Of a stretch of 64,000 nucleotides of DNA, positions 24,427 to 33,328 are shown piece by piece; position 1 is the stretch's first letter, and each line of letters starts with the position of its first letter. A model generated the notes under the pieces. That model did no database searches. It saw nothing but the letters and a program-made list of their open reading frames with translations, and was not told the DNA's origin. The DNA comes from Actinomadura sp. WMMA1423 (GTDB taxonomy: Bacteria > Actinomycetota > Actinomycetes > Streptosporangiales > Streptosporangiaceae). The DNA lies in the NCBI RefSeq assembly GCF_006547145.1, contig NZ_CP041244.1, forward strand, positions 8,866,001-8,930,000, in the 5' to 3' direction. The translations under genes were made by a program, and so were the position numbers.

Positions 24427-25148
24427 CCGAAGACCTCCGACACGCGGCGAGCTCGCCGCCCCAATGGCACGCGCCTTGTGTGGCGAGCGGACCTACCGAC
24501 AGAGGTGGTGTGCAGGTTGCCATCCACACCTGCACAACCGAGTCGTCGCGATCGCCCACGTTTTGCCAGGTCAGAGGCTTGCTCGTATGAAGAGCAGGCC
24601 TCTTTGGCGTTGTCGCAGCCCCGAAGAGGTCACGGGTTCGAACCGGCGGCGCGCGACCTCGCTCCCGCAGGGCGGCCTGTTGGCATCCGGGGGCGGCCAC
24701 CGGCGGCTCGGCGGGAGGAATTCGCATCGGGCGCCCGGCGAAAGGCTCGGCGGCATGCCCGCGGCTGCCGTCTCCACCTGCGTGGGCGGGCAGGCGCACA
24801 CTGGACCTGCGCCTCTCCCCGGCTGACCGGCACCGAGCTCGTCGCCTTCATGGATCCCGCCGAGCGGTTGCTGCACACCACCCACTTTGCGTTCACCGAA
24901 TCACCGTAGGCCGACACCGCGCTCGCGCTACTCGCGGACGCGCCCACGCTGACCAGCCTCGCCCTGGCCGCCAGAGGTGCGGCGGCGCTTGCCGCGCGCC
25001 TTCGTATGCAGTCCCCGATCCGTCCGTAAGCCGATACGCGGGTCAGTGGGGACTTCTGAGGGTTCGGCATGAGGACGGCGCGGCCACCGCGGATCGGAGG
25101 TTCCTGGAGATCCACGTGATCACAGCGGTGGCCGCCCGCCGTCAGGGC
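24427..25148. other. Gene-poor, decayed stretch
   Basis: No intact gene is supported. A frame ending near 24907 (LVAFMDPAERLLHTTHFAFT) reaches a TAG and reopens with ADTALALLADAPTLTSLALA, which looks like a coding remnant broken by a stop; its family is unknown. A GGGTTCGAACC string at 24629-24639 resembles a tRNA T-loop, but no tRNA folds around it. Confidence 0.45.
24573..24603. terminator. Strong hairpin followed by TTT
   Basis: AGAGGC and GCCTCT form the outer stem and TGCTC with GAGCA the inner stem, followed by TTTGG. It lies 150 bp after the exported protein gene and is probably its terminator. Confidence 0.6.
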
Positions 25149-25172
25149 TCGCCGGGGGCCTGTCCCCGGCGA
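25149..25172 (-). terminator. Terminator of the large secreted protein gene
   Basis: TCGCCGGGG and CCCCGGCGA form a perfect 9 bp stem with a 6 nt loop, 10 bp beyond the minus-strand stop. Confidence 0.6.
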
Positions 25173-25182
25173 TGACGAAGTG

Positions 25183-27927
25183 CTACGAGGTCGGTTCGAA
25201 GACTATTCGGCGGTAGTCGCTGAGGTTGTGCTCGCCGTTGTCCTTCACCTCCAGGATCACGTGGAAGGTCTTTCCTGCGGAATCGGATGGCACGTTGATC
25301 GTGGCGGTGCTTGAAGAGCTGTTGGAGATGTTGACCGTACCGGGGTAGGTGCCGGCATCGGACTGGACCCACCAGCTGTAGGTGAGGTTGTTCCCGTCCG
25401 GGTCGGTCGTCTTGGAAGCGTCCAGCGTGACCGCGGTGCCCTGGCGTGGAGTCTTCTTCAGGACGCTGACGCCGTCGTCGCCGTCGAGGACGATGACGGG
25501 GTTCCGGTTGCCGGAGCCGGATTGCGCCCAGTCCATCCGCGCCGCGAAGTTGTTGTAGGAGGCCGAGTAGAAGCGGTTGTTGTACGTCCCGCAGGTACTG
25601 GCATCCGTCCACACGTTGTTCGAGTCTCCCTTGTATGTTCCGCCCCAGCTGGCCTGGTTGGGATGGTCCGGGTCGTTGAGGCCGGTGGGCGTGACGTAGA
25701 GGAAGGACGGAGTGTCGCCCTCTACGCCGTACACGTACTTGGGATATTGCCTGCCGAGGTTTCCGTGGCCCTGGATATCGGTCGCGTACTGACTCCAGTT
25801 CGCCTTTCCGGTTCCGTTCTGGAACTTCCAGGCGCACTCGTCCCAGATGAAGAGGAGGTTGCCTCCCGAGACGCTGCGCATCCACTGGTGCGAGCTGTAG
25901 CTGAGCGGCTGGGAGGAGTCCCTGTCCTGGTCGGTGATGGTGTACACGCGGAGCTTGCGGAGGAACGCGTCCAACTGCGCCTGCGTCCGGTCCTGCTTCA
26001 CGCGCCAGATGGACTGGGCGACCGTGTTCCCGCCGCCCCAGACGGTGACGTAGAGCGGACGGGCGTCGTTCTCGTCCGCCAGCTTGATGATGTCGTTGCT
26101 GCCGGGGGAGTCGTTGGAGGCTCCCAGGAACTGGACACCCCGATTCCGGCTCCCGGTCATGACCCGGCTCCTCAGGTACTGGGCGCTCGGCCAGTACCCG
26201 ATCTCCTGCCTGCTCTCATCGGCTGCGAAGCCCACCTGGTTCGAGCGCTTCATCAGGTTGGGCAGGTCCTTCTCGTACGCGTTGATCGTGTCGTTGATGA
26301 TGCTGATGAAGCCGCTCTTGGTGGGGTCGTTGAGGGTGTCGATGCTCCAGCCGGTCGTCAGGACGATGCTCTCGATCTCGTACATGTCCGCATGGGCGAG
26401 GAGCCGCGTCAGCGACTCGTGGTCATCCGGCTCCCAGGTGGAGATGTCCGTCAGCACGACCACGCGCGGCTTGAGGGACGTCGCCTTGCTGACGGAGATC
26501 GTCTTCTTGGCGGAGCCGGTGTGGCCGTCGTTGTCGGTGACGGTGACCGTGATGGTGTAGTCGCCTTCGCTTGCGTACTTGTGGGTGGCGGTCGCGGTGT
26601 TCGCGGTGGTGCCGTCTCCGAAGTCGATCTTGTAGGCGGTGATGTTGCCGTTGGGGTCGAAGGAGCCGGAGGCGTCGACGGTGACGTTCTCGCCGGGCTT
26701 GGGCCGCTCGGGGGAGACGGTGAAGGCGGAAACAGGGTCGCCGGAGTAGACCCTGACCGTCTGGCTCTGGCTTCCGCTCTTGCCGTCGTCGTCGGTGACG
26801 GTCAGTGTGACCTTGTAGTCGCCGGCGGCGGTGTAGGCGTGGGTGGCCTTCTGCCCGGTGCCGGTGGTGCCGTCTCCGAAGTTCCAGGCGTAGGCCGCGA
26901 TGGTCCCGTCAGAGTCGGTGGAGGTCGAGCCGTCGAAGGTGACGGTCTGGTGCGGGACGGGCTTGGCGGGGGTGTAGGTGAAGGCTGCCGCCGGCCCGGC
27001 GAGGGACACCTTGATGGCGTTGACTTTGGCGTTCTCGACGTTGGAGATGAACTTGAGGTCGAGTGCTCCGTCGGTGACGGTGACCGAAGTTTGAGTCATG
27101 TACGCGGTGTTCGCGCCTGCTTTGGCGTAGATGTCGAGGTCGGTGATGCGTTCGGTGCCCTCCATTTGGACGTCGAAGCTGCGTTTTCCTGCTTGTGTGT
27201 GGTAGGTCTCGGCGAAGTAGAGGGTGACCAGGTATGCGGCGTTGGGGACCGTGGCCTTGTAGCTGAAGTTTCCGTATCTTTCGGTTTGGTAGAGGGGGTC
27301 GTCGGTGGTTCCGGCGATGGGGTTGGTGGAGGTGTAGGTGGTGCCTCCGGTGAAGCCGGTGTCGGCGGCGAATTTGGTGCCGTCGGTGGCGGTGTAGGCG
27401 TTGCCGCCGGCGTTGACGGCGAAGGCGGTGCCGTCGTTTGGCGGGGGTGTGGAGGTTCCGGAGAAGGTGAGCCAGTCGAGGTTGAGGTTGCCGTTGACGA
27501 AGACGAGTTTGACGTCCTGGACGCCGTTTTGGGCGGGCAGGGGGAGGGACTTGGTCTGGTAGGTGTCCCAGCCTCCGGTGCCGCTGATGGTGAGGGTGGC
27601 GGTGTTGGTCCCACCGATCCAGACCTGGACCTTGGAGTCGCCGCCGCCGTTGGCGGCGTTGAGTTGGATGGTGTCGGTGCCGGTGTGCAGGTCCACGCCG
27701 TTGTACTGGACCCAGGCGTTGGCTGAGACGTAGCACAGCACGCCGTTGCAGGTCTGCAGCGAGCCACCCGAACCGGTGTAGCTCTCCGCCTCGATCCTCG
27801 ACCAACCATCTATGGTGGCCGCGGCCGAGGCCCGCGGAACGGAACTGACGCATTGCAGCAGTAGGAGCATCGCTGTGACGGCTGCCGTGCACAGGACCAT
27901 GAACGGCCTATGCCTCGTTGACAACAT
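25183..27927 (-). CDS. Secreted CBM6-malectin-PKD-PKD-DUF1593 (Sde182-type) protein
   Basis: This 914-residue exported protein has a signal peptide to about residue 36, then a CBM6-type module (IEAESYTGSGG to LDWLTFSG, about 40-155) and a malectin-like module (FAVNAGGNAYTATDGTKF, about 165-305). Two PKD repeats follow (YAWNFGDGT and YKIDFGDGT, about 310-480). A nucleoside-hydrolase-like DUF1593 domain (VVVLTDISTWEPDDHESL, about 485-770) and an Ig-like C-terminal partner domain (VILDGDDGVSV to YRRIVFEPTS) complete it. The DUF1593/Sde182 group is linked to plant polysaccharide binding. Long DNA stretches are nearly identical to the gene at 28094-30211. Confidence 0.88.
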   Translation of the reverse strand: MLSTRHRPFMVLCTAAVTAMLLLLQCVSSVPRASAAATIDGWSRIEAESYTGSGGSLQTCNGVLCYVSANAWVQYNGVDLHTGTDTIQLNAANGGGDSKVQVWIGGTNTATLTISGTGGWDTYQTKSLPLPAQNGVQDVKLVFVNGNLNLDWLTFSGTSTPPPNDGTAFAVNAGGNAYTATDGTKFAADTGFTGGTTYTSTNPIAGTTDDPLYQTERYGNFSYKATVPNAAYLVTLYFAETYHTQAGKRSFDVQMEGTERITDLDIYAKAGANTAYMTQTSVTVTDGALDLKFISNVENAKVNAIKVSLAGPAAAFTYTPAKPVPHQTVTFDGSTSTDSDGTIAAYAWNFGDGTTGTGQKATHAYTAAGDYKVTLTVTDDDGKSGSQSQTVRVYSGDPVSAFTVSPERPKPGENVTVDASGSFDPNGNITAYKIDFGDGTTANTATATHKYASEGDYTITVTVTDNDGHTGSAKKTISVSKATSLKPRVVVLTDISTWEPDDHESLTRLLAHADMYEIESIVLTTGWSIDTLNDPTKSGFISIINDTINAYEKDLPNLMKRSNQVGFAADESRQEIGYWPSAQYLRSRVMTGSRNRGVQFLGASNDSPGSNDIIKLADENDARPLYVTVWGGGNTVAQSIWRVKQDRTQAQLDAFLRKLRVYTITDQDRDSSQPLSYSSHQWMRSVSGGNLLFIWDECAWKFQNGTGKANWSQYATDIQGHGNLGRQYPKYVYGVEGDTPSFLYVTPTGLNDPDHPNQASWGGTYKGDSNNVWTDASTCGTYNNRFYSASYNNFAARMDWAQSGSGNRNPVIVLDGDDGVSVLKKTPRQGTAVTLDASKTTDPDGNNLTYSWWVQSDAGTYPGTVNISNSSSSTATINVPSDSAGKTFHVILEVKDNGEHNLSDYRRIVFEPTS
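26495..26739. repeat. PKD-encoding repeat, copy 1 (partner 29034-29278)
   Basis: This 245 bp segment encodes the second PKD domain. It matches 29034-29278 in length without indels, with only a handful of substitutions seen by eye. Confidence 0.85.
27008..27807. repeat. CBM6-malectin repeat, copy 1 (partner 29301-30100)
   Basis: This 800 bp direct repeat covers the CBM6 and malectin modules. Both copies are the same length and nearly identical in sequence, with differences clustered around 27080-27118. Recent duplication or gene conversion is implied. Confidence 0.88.
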
Positions 27928-28017
27928 TAGAACCCTTTCCTATTTGAGGATGAGAAACTTGAATCCGCTCTAGTAGCGGAGCCGACCTGCCGATATGGCC
28001 GCCTCCCGTCATGGGAA

Positions 28018-28054
28018 GGGCCTGAAGGCGTCGCCTTTCAACGCCTTCAGGCCC
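28018..28054 (-). terminator. Terminator of the second secreted protein gene
   Basis: GGGCCTGAAGGCG and CGCCTTCAGGCCC form a perfect 13 bp stem with an 11 nt loop, 40 bp beyond the minus-strand stop. Confidence 0.7.
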
Positions 28055-28093
28055 CCGGATCTGGCGGAACTGCGTCCTTGCGTCAGCCGGCGC

Positions 28094-30211
28094 TCATGGG
28101 AGGTTCCAGTCCGCGCGTTCGGCGAAGGACGTCTGGAAGTCGGCGCGCCACCTGGAGATGGTTCCTCCGCCGGGCCCGTCGACCCAGTGATTGGTCGACC
28201 CGTCGCGCCTGTACTGGCCGCCCCAGCTGGGCTGCGTGGGATCCTCGGGGTTGTTGATCCCGCGGTTCGCGCTGAGCAGGTGCAGGAACGACGGCGAATC
28301 GCCCTCCTGGACCCCTGTGATGCAGCAACCCCTCGGCGGATACACGGCCCCGAGAGGCCCGTGGTTGTTGCGGATGTTCGCGTCGAGCCACGCCAGGTTG
28401 CACAGCGAGGTGTCGCCGCTGTTGCAGAACATCCCGCCATAGGTGGTGTTCGAGTGGATGATGAACAGGTTCGGGAAGTTCTGCTTCATCCAGTCGATCG
28501 TGTCGTCCTGGTGCGCGATGGCGAAGATGCGCATCTTGCTGAGGAAGCGGTCCAGTTCGGCCTGGCTGCGCGTGTTCTGCACCTTCCAGATCGCCTGGGC
28601 CACCTGGCTGTTGTCGCCCCAGATCGAGAACCACACCGGCCGGGAATCGGCCTTGTCGACGATGCTGATGACCGCGTCGGAAGCGTCGCTGTCCTTGCCG
28701 GCCCCGATGTTGTTGCCGGTCGATCCGCCCCATGTGCCGTTGCGGCCCTGGTGGACGATCGAACGCAGGTAGTCGGGGCTGGGGTAGCCGGGGTCATGCT
28801 TCTTGAGGTTCTGGTACACCAGGGCGTACTTGTCGATCGCGGCCAGCATGTTCTGCTTGTTGGCGACGTTGCGCGAGGTGGCGGCCGTGGCCAGCATTCC
28901 CTCGATGTCGAACTCGTTGCTGTACATCAGGAAGCGGACCATCGACTGGACGTCGTCCGGGTCGCTGTTCGCTCCGTCCAGCGTCGGGAAGTCCGACGAG
29001 ACGACGATCCGGTACTTCTGCTTCTGGGATACAGAGATCGTCTTCTTGGCGGAGGCGGTGCGGCCGTCGTTGTCGGTGACGGTGACGGTGATGGTGTAGT
29101 CGCCTTCGCCGGTGTACTTGTGGGTGGCGGTCGCGGTGTTCGCGGTGGTGCCGTCTCCGAAGTCGATCTTGTAGGCGGTGATGGTGCCGTTGGGGTCGAA
29201 GGAGCCGGAGGCGTCGACGGTGACGTTCTCGCCGGGCTTGGGCCGCTCGGGGGAGACGGTGAAGGCGGCGACGGGGTCCTCGGCGGGTCCGGCCGTGGTC
29301 ACCTTGATGGCGTTGACTTTGGCGTTCTCGATGTTGGAGATGAACTTGAGGTCGAGTGCTCCGTCGGTGACGGTGACGGGGGTTTGGGTGGTGTAGGCGG
29401 TGTTGGCGCCTGCTTTGGCGTAGATGTCGAGGTCGGTGATGCGTTCGGTGCCCTCCATTTGGACGTCGAAGCTGCGTTTTCCTGCTTGTGTGTGGTAGGT
29501 CTCGGCGAAGTAGAGGGTGACCAGGTATGCGGCGTTGGGGACGGTGGCCTTGTAGCTGAAGTTTCCGTATCTTTCGGTTTGGTAGAGGGGGTCGTCGGTG
29601 GTTCCGGCGATGGGGTTGGTGGAGGTGTAGGTGGTGCCTCCGGTGAAGCCGGTGTCGGCGGCGAATTTGGTGCCGTCGGTGGCGGTGTAGGCGTTGCCGC
29701 CGGCGTTGACGGCGAAGGCGGTGCCGTCGTTTGGCGGGGGTGTGGAGGTTCCGGAGAAGGTGAGCCAGTCGAGGTTGAGGTTGCCGTTGACGAAGACGAG
29801 TTTGACGTCCTGGACGCCGTTTTGGGCGGGCAGGGGGAGGGACTTGGTCTGGTAGGTGTCCCAGCCTCCGGTGCCGCTGATGGTGAGGGTGGCGGTGTTG
29901 GTCCCACCGATCCAGACCTGGACTTTGCTGTCGCCGCCGCCGTTGGCGGCGTTGAGTTGGATGGTGTCGGTGCCGGTGTGCAGGTCCACGCCGTTGTACT
30001 GGACCCAGGCGTTGGCTGAGACGTAGCACAGCACGCCGTTGCAGGTCTGCAGCGAGCCACCCGAACCGGTGTAGCTCTCCGCCTCGATCCTCGACCAACC
30101 GTCCCTGGACGCCGCCGCCTCCACGGATCCGATGCCTTGCAGCAACAGCAGCATCACCGTGGCGACGGCCGTGCACAGGACCACGAACGGCCTATGTCTC
30201 CTGGGCAACAT
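28094..30211 (-). CDS. Secreted CBM6-malectin-PKD-DUF1593 protein
   Basis: The 705-residue exported protein has a signal peptide (VVLCTAVATVMLLLLQGIGS), a CBM6-type module, a malectin module, one PKD repeat (YKIDFGDGT) and a DUF1593 domain starting at YRIVVSSDFPTLDG with the acidic DPDDVQSM. Compared with its neighbour it lacks one PKD repeat and the Ig-like C-terminal domain, ending at ERADWNLP. The DUF1593 part is clearly diverged while the binding modules are nearly identical, so the catalytic-like domains may have different targets. A SorC-type operator lies 300 bp upstream. Confidence 0.88.
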   Translation of the reverse strand: MLPRRHRPFVVLCTAVATVMLLLLQGIGSVEAAASRDGWSRIEAESYTGSGGSLQTCNGVLCYVSANAWVQYNGVDLHTGTDTIQLNAANGGGDSKVQVWIGGTNTATLTISGTGGWDTYQTKSLPLPAQNGVQDVKLVFVNGNLNLDWLTFSGTSTPPPNDGTAFAVNAGGNAYTATDGTKFAADTGFTGGTTYTSTNPIAGTTDDPLYQTERYGNFSYKATVPNAAYLVTLYFAETYHTQAGKRSFDVQMEGTERITDLDIYAKAGANTAYTTQTPVTVTDGALDLKFISNIENAKVNAIKVTTAGPAEDPVAAFTVSPERPKPGENVTVDASGSFDPNGTITAYKIDFGDGTTANTATATHKYTGEGDYTITVTVTDNDGRTASAKKTISVSQKQKYRIVVSSDFPTLDGANSDPDDVQSMVRFLMYSNEFDIEGMLATAATSRNVANKQNMLAAIDKYALVYQNLKKHDPGYPSPDYLRSIVHQGRNGTWGGSTGNNIGAGKDSDASDAVISIVDKADSRPVWFSIWGDNSQVAQAIWKVQNTRSQAELDRFLSKMRIFAIAHQDDTIDWMKQNFPNLFIIHSNTTYGGMFCNSGDTSLCNLAWLDANIRNNHGPLGAVYPPRGCCITGVQEGDSPSFLHLLSANRGINNPEDPTQPSWGGQYRRDGSTNHWVDGPGGGTISRWRADFQTSFAERADWNLP
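29034..29278. repeat. PKD-encoding repeat, copy 2
   Basis: Second copy of the 245 bp PKD-coding segment described at 26495-26739. Confidence 0.85.
29301..30100. repeat. CBM6-malectin repeat, copy 2
   Basis: Second copy of the 800 bp CBM6-malectin segment described at 27008-27807. Confidence 0.88.
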
Positions 30212-30507
30212 TCATCCCTTTCTGTGCAGACCAGACGACATGCGCGACGCGACTCAGGCAAGGAACGTCATCTCGCACATCATCCGATTGTTGATGGCGG
30301 ACACTTCCGAACTGGCTTCTTGGTGATTTTCCGATCGACGGTGCGCGGGCATGCCGACTACCGGCGGTTCTCGTCGTGTGACGCTTGTTGCTCCGCGGAT
30401 TTGGGGACTCGCGCCATCGAACTCCCGGCGAGTGGACTGCCTTCGATTCCTTGGATTGCCCGTGATGATTACACAGGGGACCGACATCGACAAGGCGTTA
30501 TTCAGGC

Positions 30508-30523
30508 TTGAATAGAAATTCAA
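30508..30523. promoter_or_regulatory. SorC-type operator upstream of the secreted protein gene
   Basis: TTGAAT-AGAA-ATTCAA is a perfect 6+6 palindrome with a 4 bp spacer and best defines the module B consensus. It lies in the 406 bp gap before the gene starting at 30211 (minus strand). The rest of that gap shows only the terminator at 30525. Confidence 0.65.
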
Positions 30524-30524
30524 A

Positions 30525-30541
30525 GCGCCGTTTCACGGCGT
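30525..30541 (-). terminator. Terminator of the pectate lyase gene
   Basis: GCGCCGT and ACGGCGT form a short stem with a TTC loop. On the minus strand it is followed by CTTTGAATTT, a partial U-tract, about 80 bp after the pectate lyase stop. Confidence 0.5.
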
Positions 30542-30617
30542 TCGGGCTCCACCATTGATTCCAGGGATACGCGCTGGACCGGCGGAGTGCCGGAGGGGCC
30601 GGGAGTCCGAACGGGTA

Positions 30618-32033
30618 TCACCGCGGTCCGGCGCAGCGGCCGACGATGCCGGGGACGTCGGCCGCGCTGTCCGGCCTGTAGCCGTACGGAGGGCTGGTGA
30701 ACGGGGTGACGCCGCCTCCGGTGCCGCCGGCTCCGCTGTCGCGCTTGCCGCTGGTGTCGTCGTAGGCGTTGCCGCGGGCCGTGATGTACGACGGGCGGTC
30801 GTACATGAACTGGTGGGGGTTGTGCGTGCCCTTGAAGTAGTTGTTCTCGATCAGGACCGAAGCGAGCGCGCCCACGCCGACGGCGTACGTGTTGCCGGTG
30901 GCCGTGTAGTAGTTGTTGTAGACGTGCCCCTTGCCGAAGAGCATCCGCGGCATCCGCTGGTCGACCAGGTCGGCGAACCAGTTGTGGTGGAAGGTCGCGT
31001 TCTCCTTGCCCGCGTCCGTTGCATCGTGGTCGGCGCCGGCACTGATCAGGCTGGCGAAGCGGTGCGAGTTGTCGCGGTCGGTGTACCAGAACTTCACCCA
31101 GGACACCGTGAGGAAGTCCGAGCCCTTGGTGAGGTCCAAGAGGCCGTCGCCCGCGTCCTGGACGTTCAGATGGTCGAACCAGAGGTGGTCCGAGCCGCGC
31201 GCCGCGAGGGTGTCGGCCGGGTAGCGGCCGTACCCGGCGCCGCGGATGTTCAGGTTGCGGACGATGATGTTGCCGTTGCCGGACTCGATGTTGAGCCCGC
31301 CCTGGATGGTGGCGTTCTTGTCGGCCCCGACCAGTGTCTTGTTGCTCGCGATGTTCACGGCGCTGGTGCCGGTGTTGATCGTTCCGGAGATCCGGAGAAC
31401 GCGTGCCGTGGAGTCGCCCGCGTACTTCTGCAGGTCCCCCAGCGTTGTGATGGTCTGCGGGGTCGCGTTGCCGCCGCCGGTCGTCGTGTTGCGGCCGGCT
31501 CCCGCGACGGCAGCCCAGCCGAAGAGGGCTGTGTCGCAGGTATCTGAGCCCGGGGGCGGGGTGTCGGTCGGCGTGGGAGTGGGGGAGCCGGGGCCGGTGG
31601 ATCCGTTGCAGGCAGCGCCGTTGAGGGTGAAGGACGCGGGCTCGGGGTTCGGGCCGGACGAGAGGCCGTTGAAGCCGATCTCGACGGAGCCGCCGGAGGC
31701 GATCGCGGCGTTCCAGTCCATGCTCCTGGCGGTGACGTTCCGGCCGCTCTGGCTCCAGCCGGCCGACCAGCCGTTGCTCACCTTCTGGCCGGAATCGGGG
31801 AACGTGAAGCCCAGCGTCCATCCGTTGATCGCGTCACCGAGGTTCTTGACGCTGACGCCGGCGGTGAAGCCGCCGTCCCAGTCGCTGGTGGTGTAGGTCA
31901 CCGCGCAGCCGGCGGCCGCCTGCGCGTGGATCGCGGACACCCCGGTGACGAGGCCGCCTGCGATCAGCGGTACTGCGGCGAGGGCGACGCGGCGCTGCCG
32001 GGAGCGAGCGGCTCCGGGCCGGACGAGTCTCAT
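30618..32033 (-). CDS. Secreted CBM2-PL1 pectate lyase
   Basis: The 471-residue protein has a signal peptide to about residue 40 and a CBM2-type binding module (DWDGGFTAGVSVKNLG, INGWTLGFTFPDSG, ASFTLNGAAC, to about 142). A Pro/Thr linker leads into a PL1 right-handed beta-helix. Lyase motifs include IIVRNLNIRG, DHLWFDHLNVQDAGDGLLD, DGLLDLTKGSDFLTVSW and the catalytic-Arg region DLVDQRMPRMLFG. It cleaves polygalacturonate by beta-elimination outside the cell. It diverges from a SorC regulator across a region with two SorC-type operators. Confidence 0.93.
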   Translation of the reverse strand: MRLVRPGAARSRQRRVALAAVPLIAGGLVTGVSAIHAQAAAGCAVTYTTSDWDGGFTAGVSVKNLGDAINGWTLGFTFPDSGQKVSNGWSAGWSQSGRNVTARSMDWNAAIASGGSVEIGFNGLSSGPNPEPASFTLNGAACNGSTGPGSPTPTPTDTPPPGSDTCDTALFGWAAVAGAGRNTTTGGGNATPQTITTLGDLQKYAGDSTARVLRISGTINTGTSAVNIASNKTLVGADKNATIQGGLNIESGNGNIIVRNLNIRGAGYGRYPADTLAARGSDHLWFDHLNVQDAGDGLLDLTKGSDFLTVSWVKFWYTDRDNSHRFASLISAGADHDATDAGKENATFHHNWFADLVDQRMPRMLFGKGHVYNNYYTATGNTYAVGVGALASVLIENNYFKGTHNPHQFMYDRPSYITARGNAYDDTSGKRDSGAGGTGGGVTPFTSPPYGYRPDSAADVPGIVGRCAGPR

Positions 32034-32188
32034 GAGACCTGCTCCTTCCCGCCACGGCCGTGGGGTGGCTCGTGACCTGCCTGGCCGCCTCGGAGGAGGC
32101 GCTCAGTGCCTGGCCCCGGGAGGGGGCCGCCGAGATCGTCCCTCCGGGAGACACCTGCCGCAATGGCCTCTTTCATAATGTTTCACAT

Positions 32189-32204
32189 ATGAATATTCAT
32201 TCAA
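32189..32204. promoter_or_regulatory. SorC-type operator, pectate lyase side
   Basis: ATGAAT-ATTC-ATTCAA; 5 of 6 left-arm and all right-arm bases match the 30508 box. A lone TCTTTCATAATG just upstream recalls the module A half-site but has no right arm. Confidence 0.65.
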
Positions 32205-32246
32205 GCCATCTGGGCGCGGGACACCGTTCGTCACGCCCACTCAGGC

Positions 32247-32262
32247 GTGAATGGACATTCAG
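32247..32262. promoter_or_regulatory. SorC-type operator, regulator side
   Basis: GTGAAT-GGAC-ATTCAG, 58 bp from the first box and 58 bp before the SorC start; likely autoregulatory. Confidence 0.6.
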
Positions 32263-32320
32263 CTAGCATGAGATCGCGGGTGTTGTCCGGCGCCCCGCCC
32301 CCGGTCCGCAGAGGAGTCTC

Positions 32321-33328
32321 GTGCCCAGCGATCGCAGGCGAGAGCCAGCCATCGGCGGTGTGGCGACCACGCAGCTACGACTGCTGACCAAGGTCGCCCG
32401 CATGTACCACGAACACGGCATGCGGCAGCCCCGGATAGCCGAGCAGCTGCACATCTCCCAGCCCCGCGTCTCGCGGCTGCTGAAGCAGGCCGCGGAGCTG
32501 GGCATCGTCCGCACCACGGTGGTGACCCCGGCCGGCGTGCACGCCGAGCTGGAGGAGCAGATCGAGCAGCGCTTCGGCCTGCGCGACGTGGTCGTGGCCG
32601 ACCCGGGTCAGTCCTCGCCCAGCGAACGCTCCACGCTGCAGGCCATCGGCGCCGCCGCCGCCGTCTACCTGGAGACGACGCTGACCGGCGGCGACCGCAT
32701 CGGCATCTCGTCGTGGAGCTCGACGCTGCTGGCCACCGTCGACGCCATGCACCCCCGGCCGACCCCTGTCGCCGAGCAGGTGGTCCAGGTCATCGGGGGA
32801 GTCGGCAACAGCACCTCGCAGGTCTACGCCACCCGGCTCGCCGACCGGCTGGCCATCCTCACCGGGGCCGAGGCGGTCTTCCTGCCGGCCCCCGGCCTGG
32901 CCTCCTCACTGGAGGCCCGCGACGTGCTGATGGCCGATCCGCACATCAGCGAGGTCCTCGCCACCTACGGCGGCCTGACGACGCTGCTCGCCGGCGTGGG
33001 CAGCCTCGAACCCTCGCCGCTCCTGGTGGAGAGCGGGAACGCCATCGCCGACGCCGAGCAGGACGCGCTGCGCGAGCTCGGCGCGGTCGGCGACATCTGC
33101 CTGCGCTTCTTCGACGAGGAGGGCGAGGTCGTCAAGTCCGAGCTGGACGAGCGGGTCCTGGGCATCGACGCCGCCACGCTGCGCTCGATCCCGCGCGTGG
33201 TCGCGATCGCCGGCGGCGCCCGCAAGTACACGGCGATCCGCGCCGCGCTGCGCGGCGGCTGGGTGGACGTCCTGGTGACCGACCTGGACGTCGCGCGACG
33301 GCTCGCCCAGGAGCCCGTCGGTCAGTAG
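32321..33328 (+). CDS. SorC/DeoR-type sugar-binding transcriptional regulator
   Basis: GTG start; 335 residues. The N-terminal helix-turn-helix (MRQPRIAEQLHISQPRVSRL) is followed by a SorC sugar-binding domain resembling an isomerase fold (GISSWSSTLLATVDAM, VVQVIGGVGNSTSQ, FLPAPGLASSLEARDVLMAD, VVAIAGGARKYTAIRAAL). SorC proteins sense phosphorylated sugars as tetramers. A close paralogue lies at 37815-38840, flanking the same metabolic operon. Its stop overlaps the minus-strand isomerase stop by 7 bp. Confidence 0.9.
   Translation: MPSDRRREPAIGGVATTQLRLLTKVARMYHEHGMRQPRIAEQLHISQPRVSRLLKQAAELGIVRTTVVTPAGVHAELEEQIEQRFGLRDVVVADPGQSSPSERSTLQAIGAAAAVYLETTLTGGDRIGISSWSSTLLATVDAMHPRPTPVAEQVVQVIGGVGNSTSQVYATRLADRLAILTGAEAVFLPAPGLASSLEARDVLMADPHISEVLATYGGLTTLLAGVGSLEPSPLLVESGNAIADAEQDALRELGAVGDICLRFFDEEGEVVKSELDERVLGIDAATLRSIPRVVAIAGGARKYTAIRAALRGGWVDVLVTDLDVARRLAQEPVGQ

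Noticed and set aside
24560..24680. Possible tRNA gene suggested by GGGTTCGAACC
   Set aside because: No matching T-stem, anticodon arm or acceptor could be formed; at most a relic.
25522..30019. Long plus-strand frames rich in Gly and Val opposite the two DUF1593 genes
   Set aside because: They are shadows of the repeated, codon-biased minus-strand genes; low-complexity and without start context.
26495..30100. Direct repeats considered as CRISPR or transposon ends
   Set aside because: They are 245 and 800 bp in-frame protein-domain copies, with no short regular spacers or terminal inverted repeats.
32170..32187. TCTTTCATAATGTTTCACA near the pectate lyase, like the module A box
   Set aside because: Only the left arm fits; the SorC-type box next to it explains the region better.
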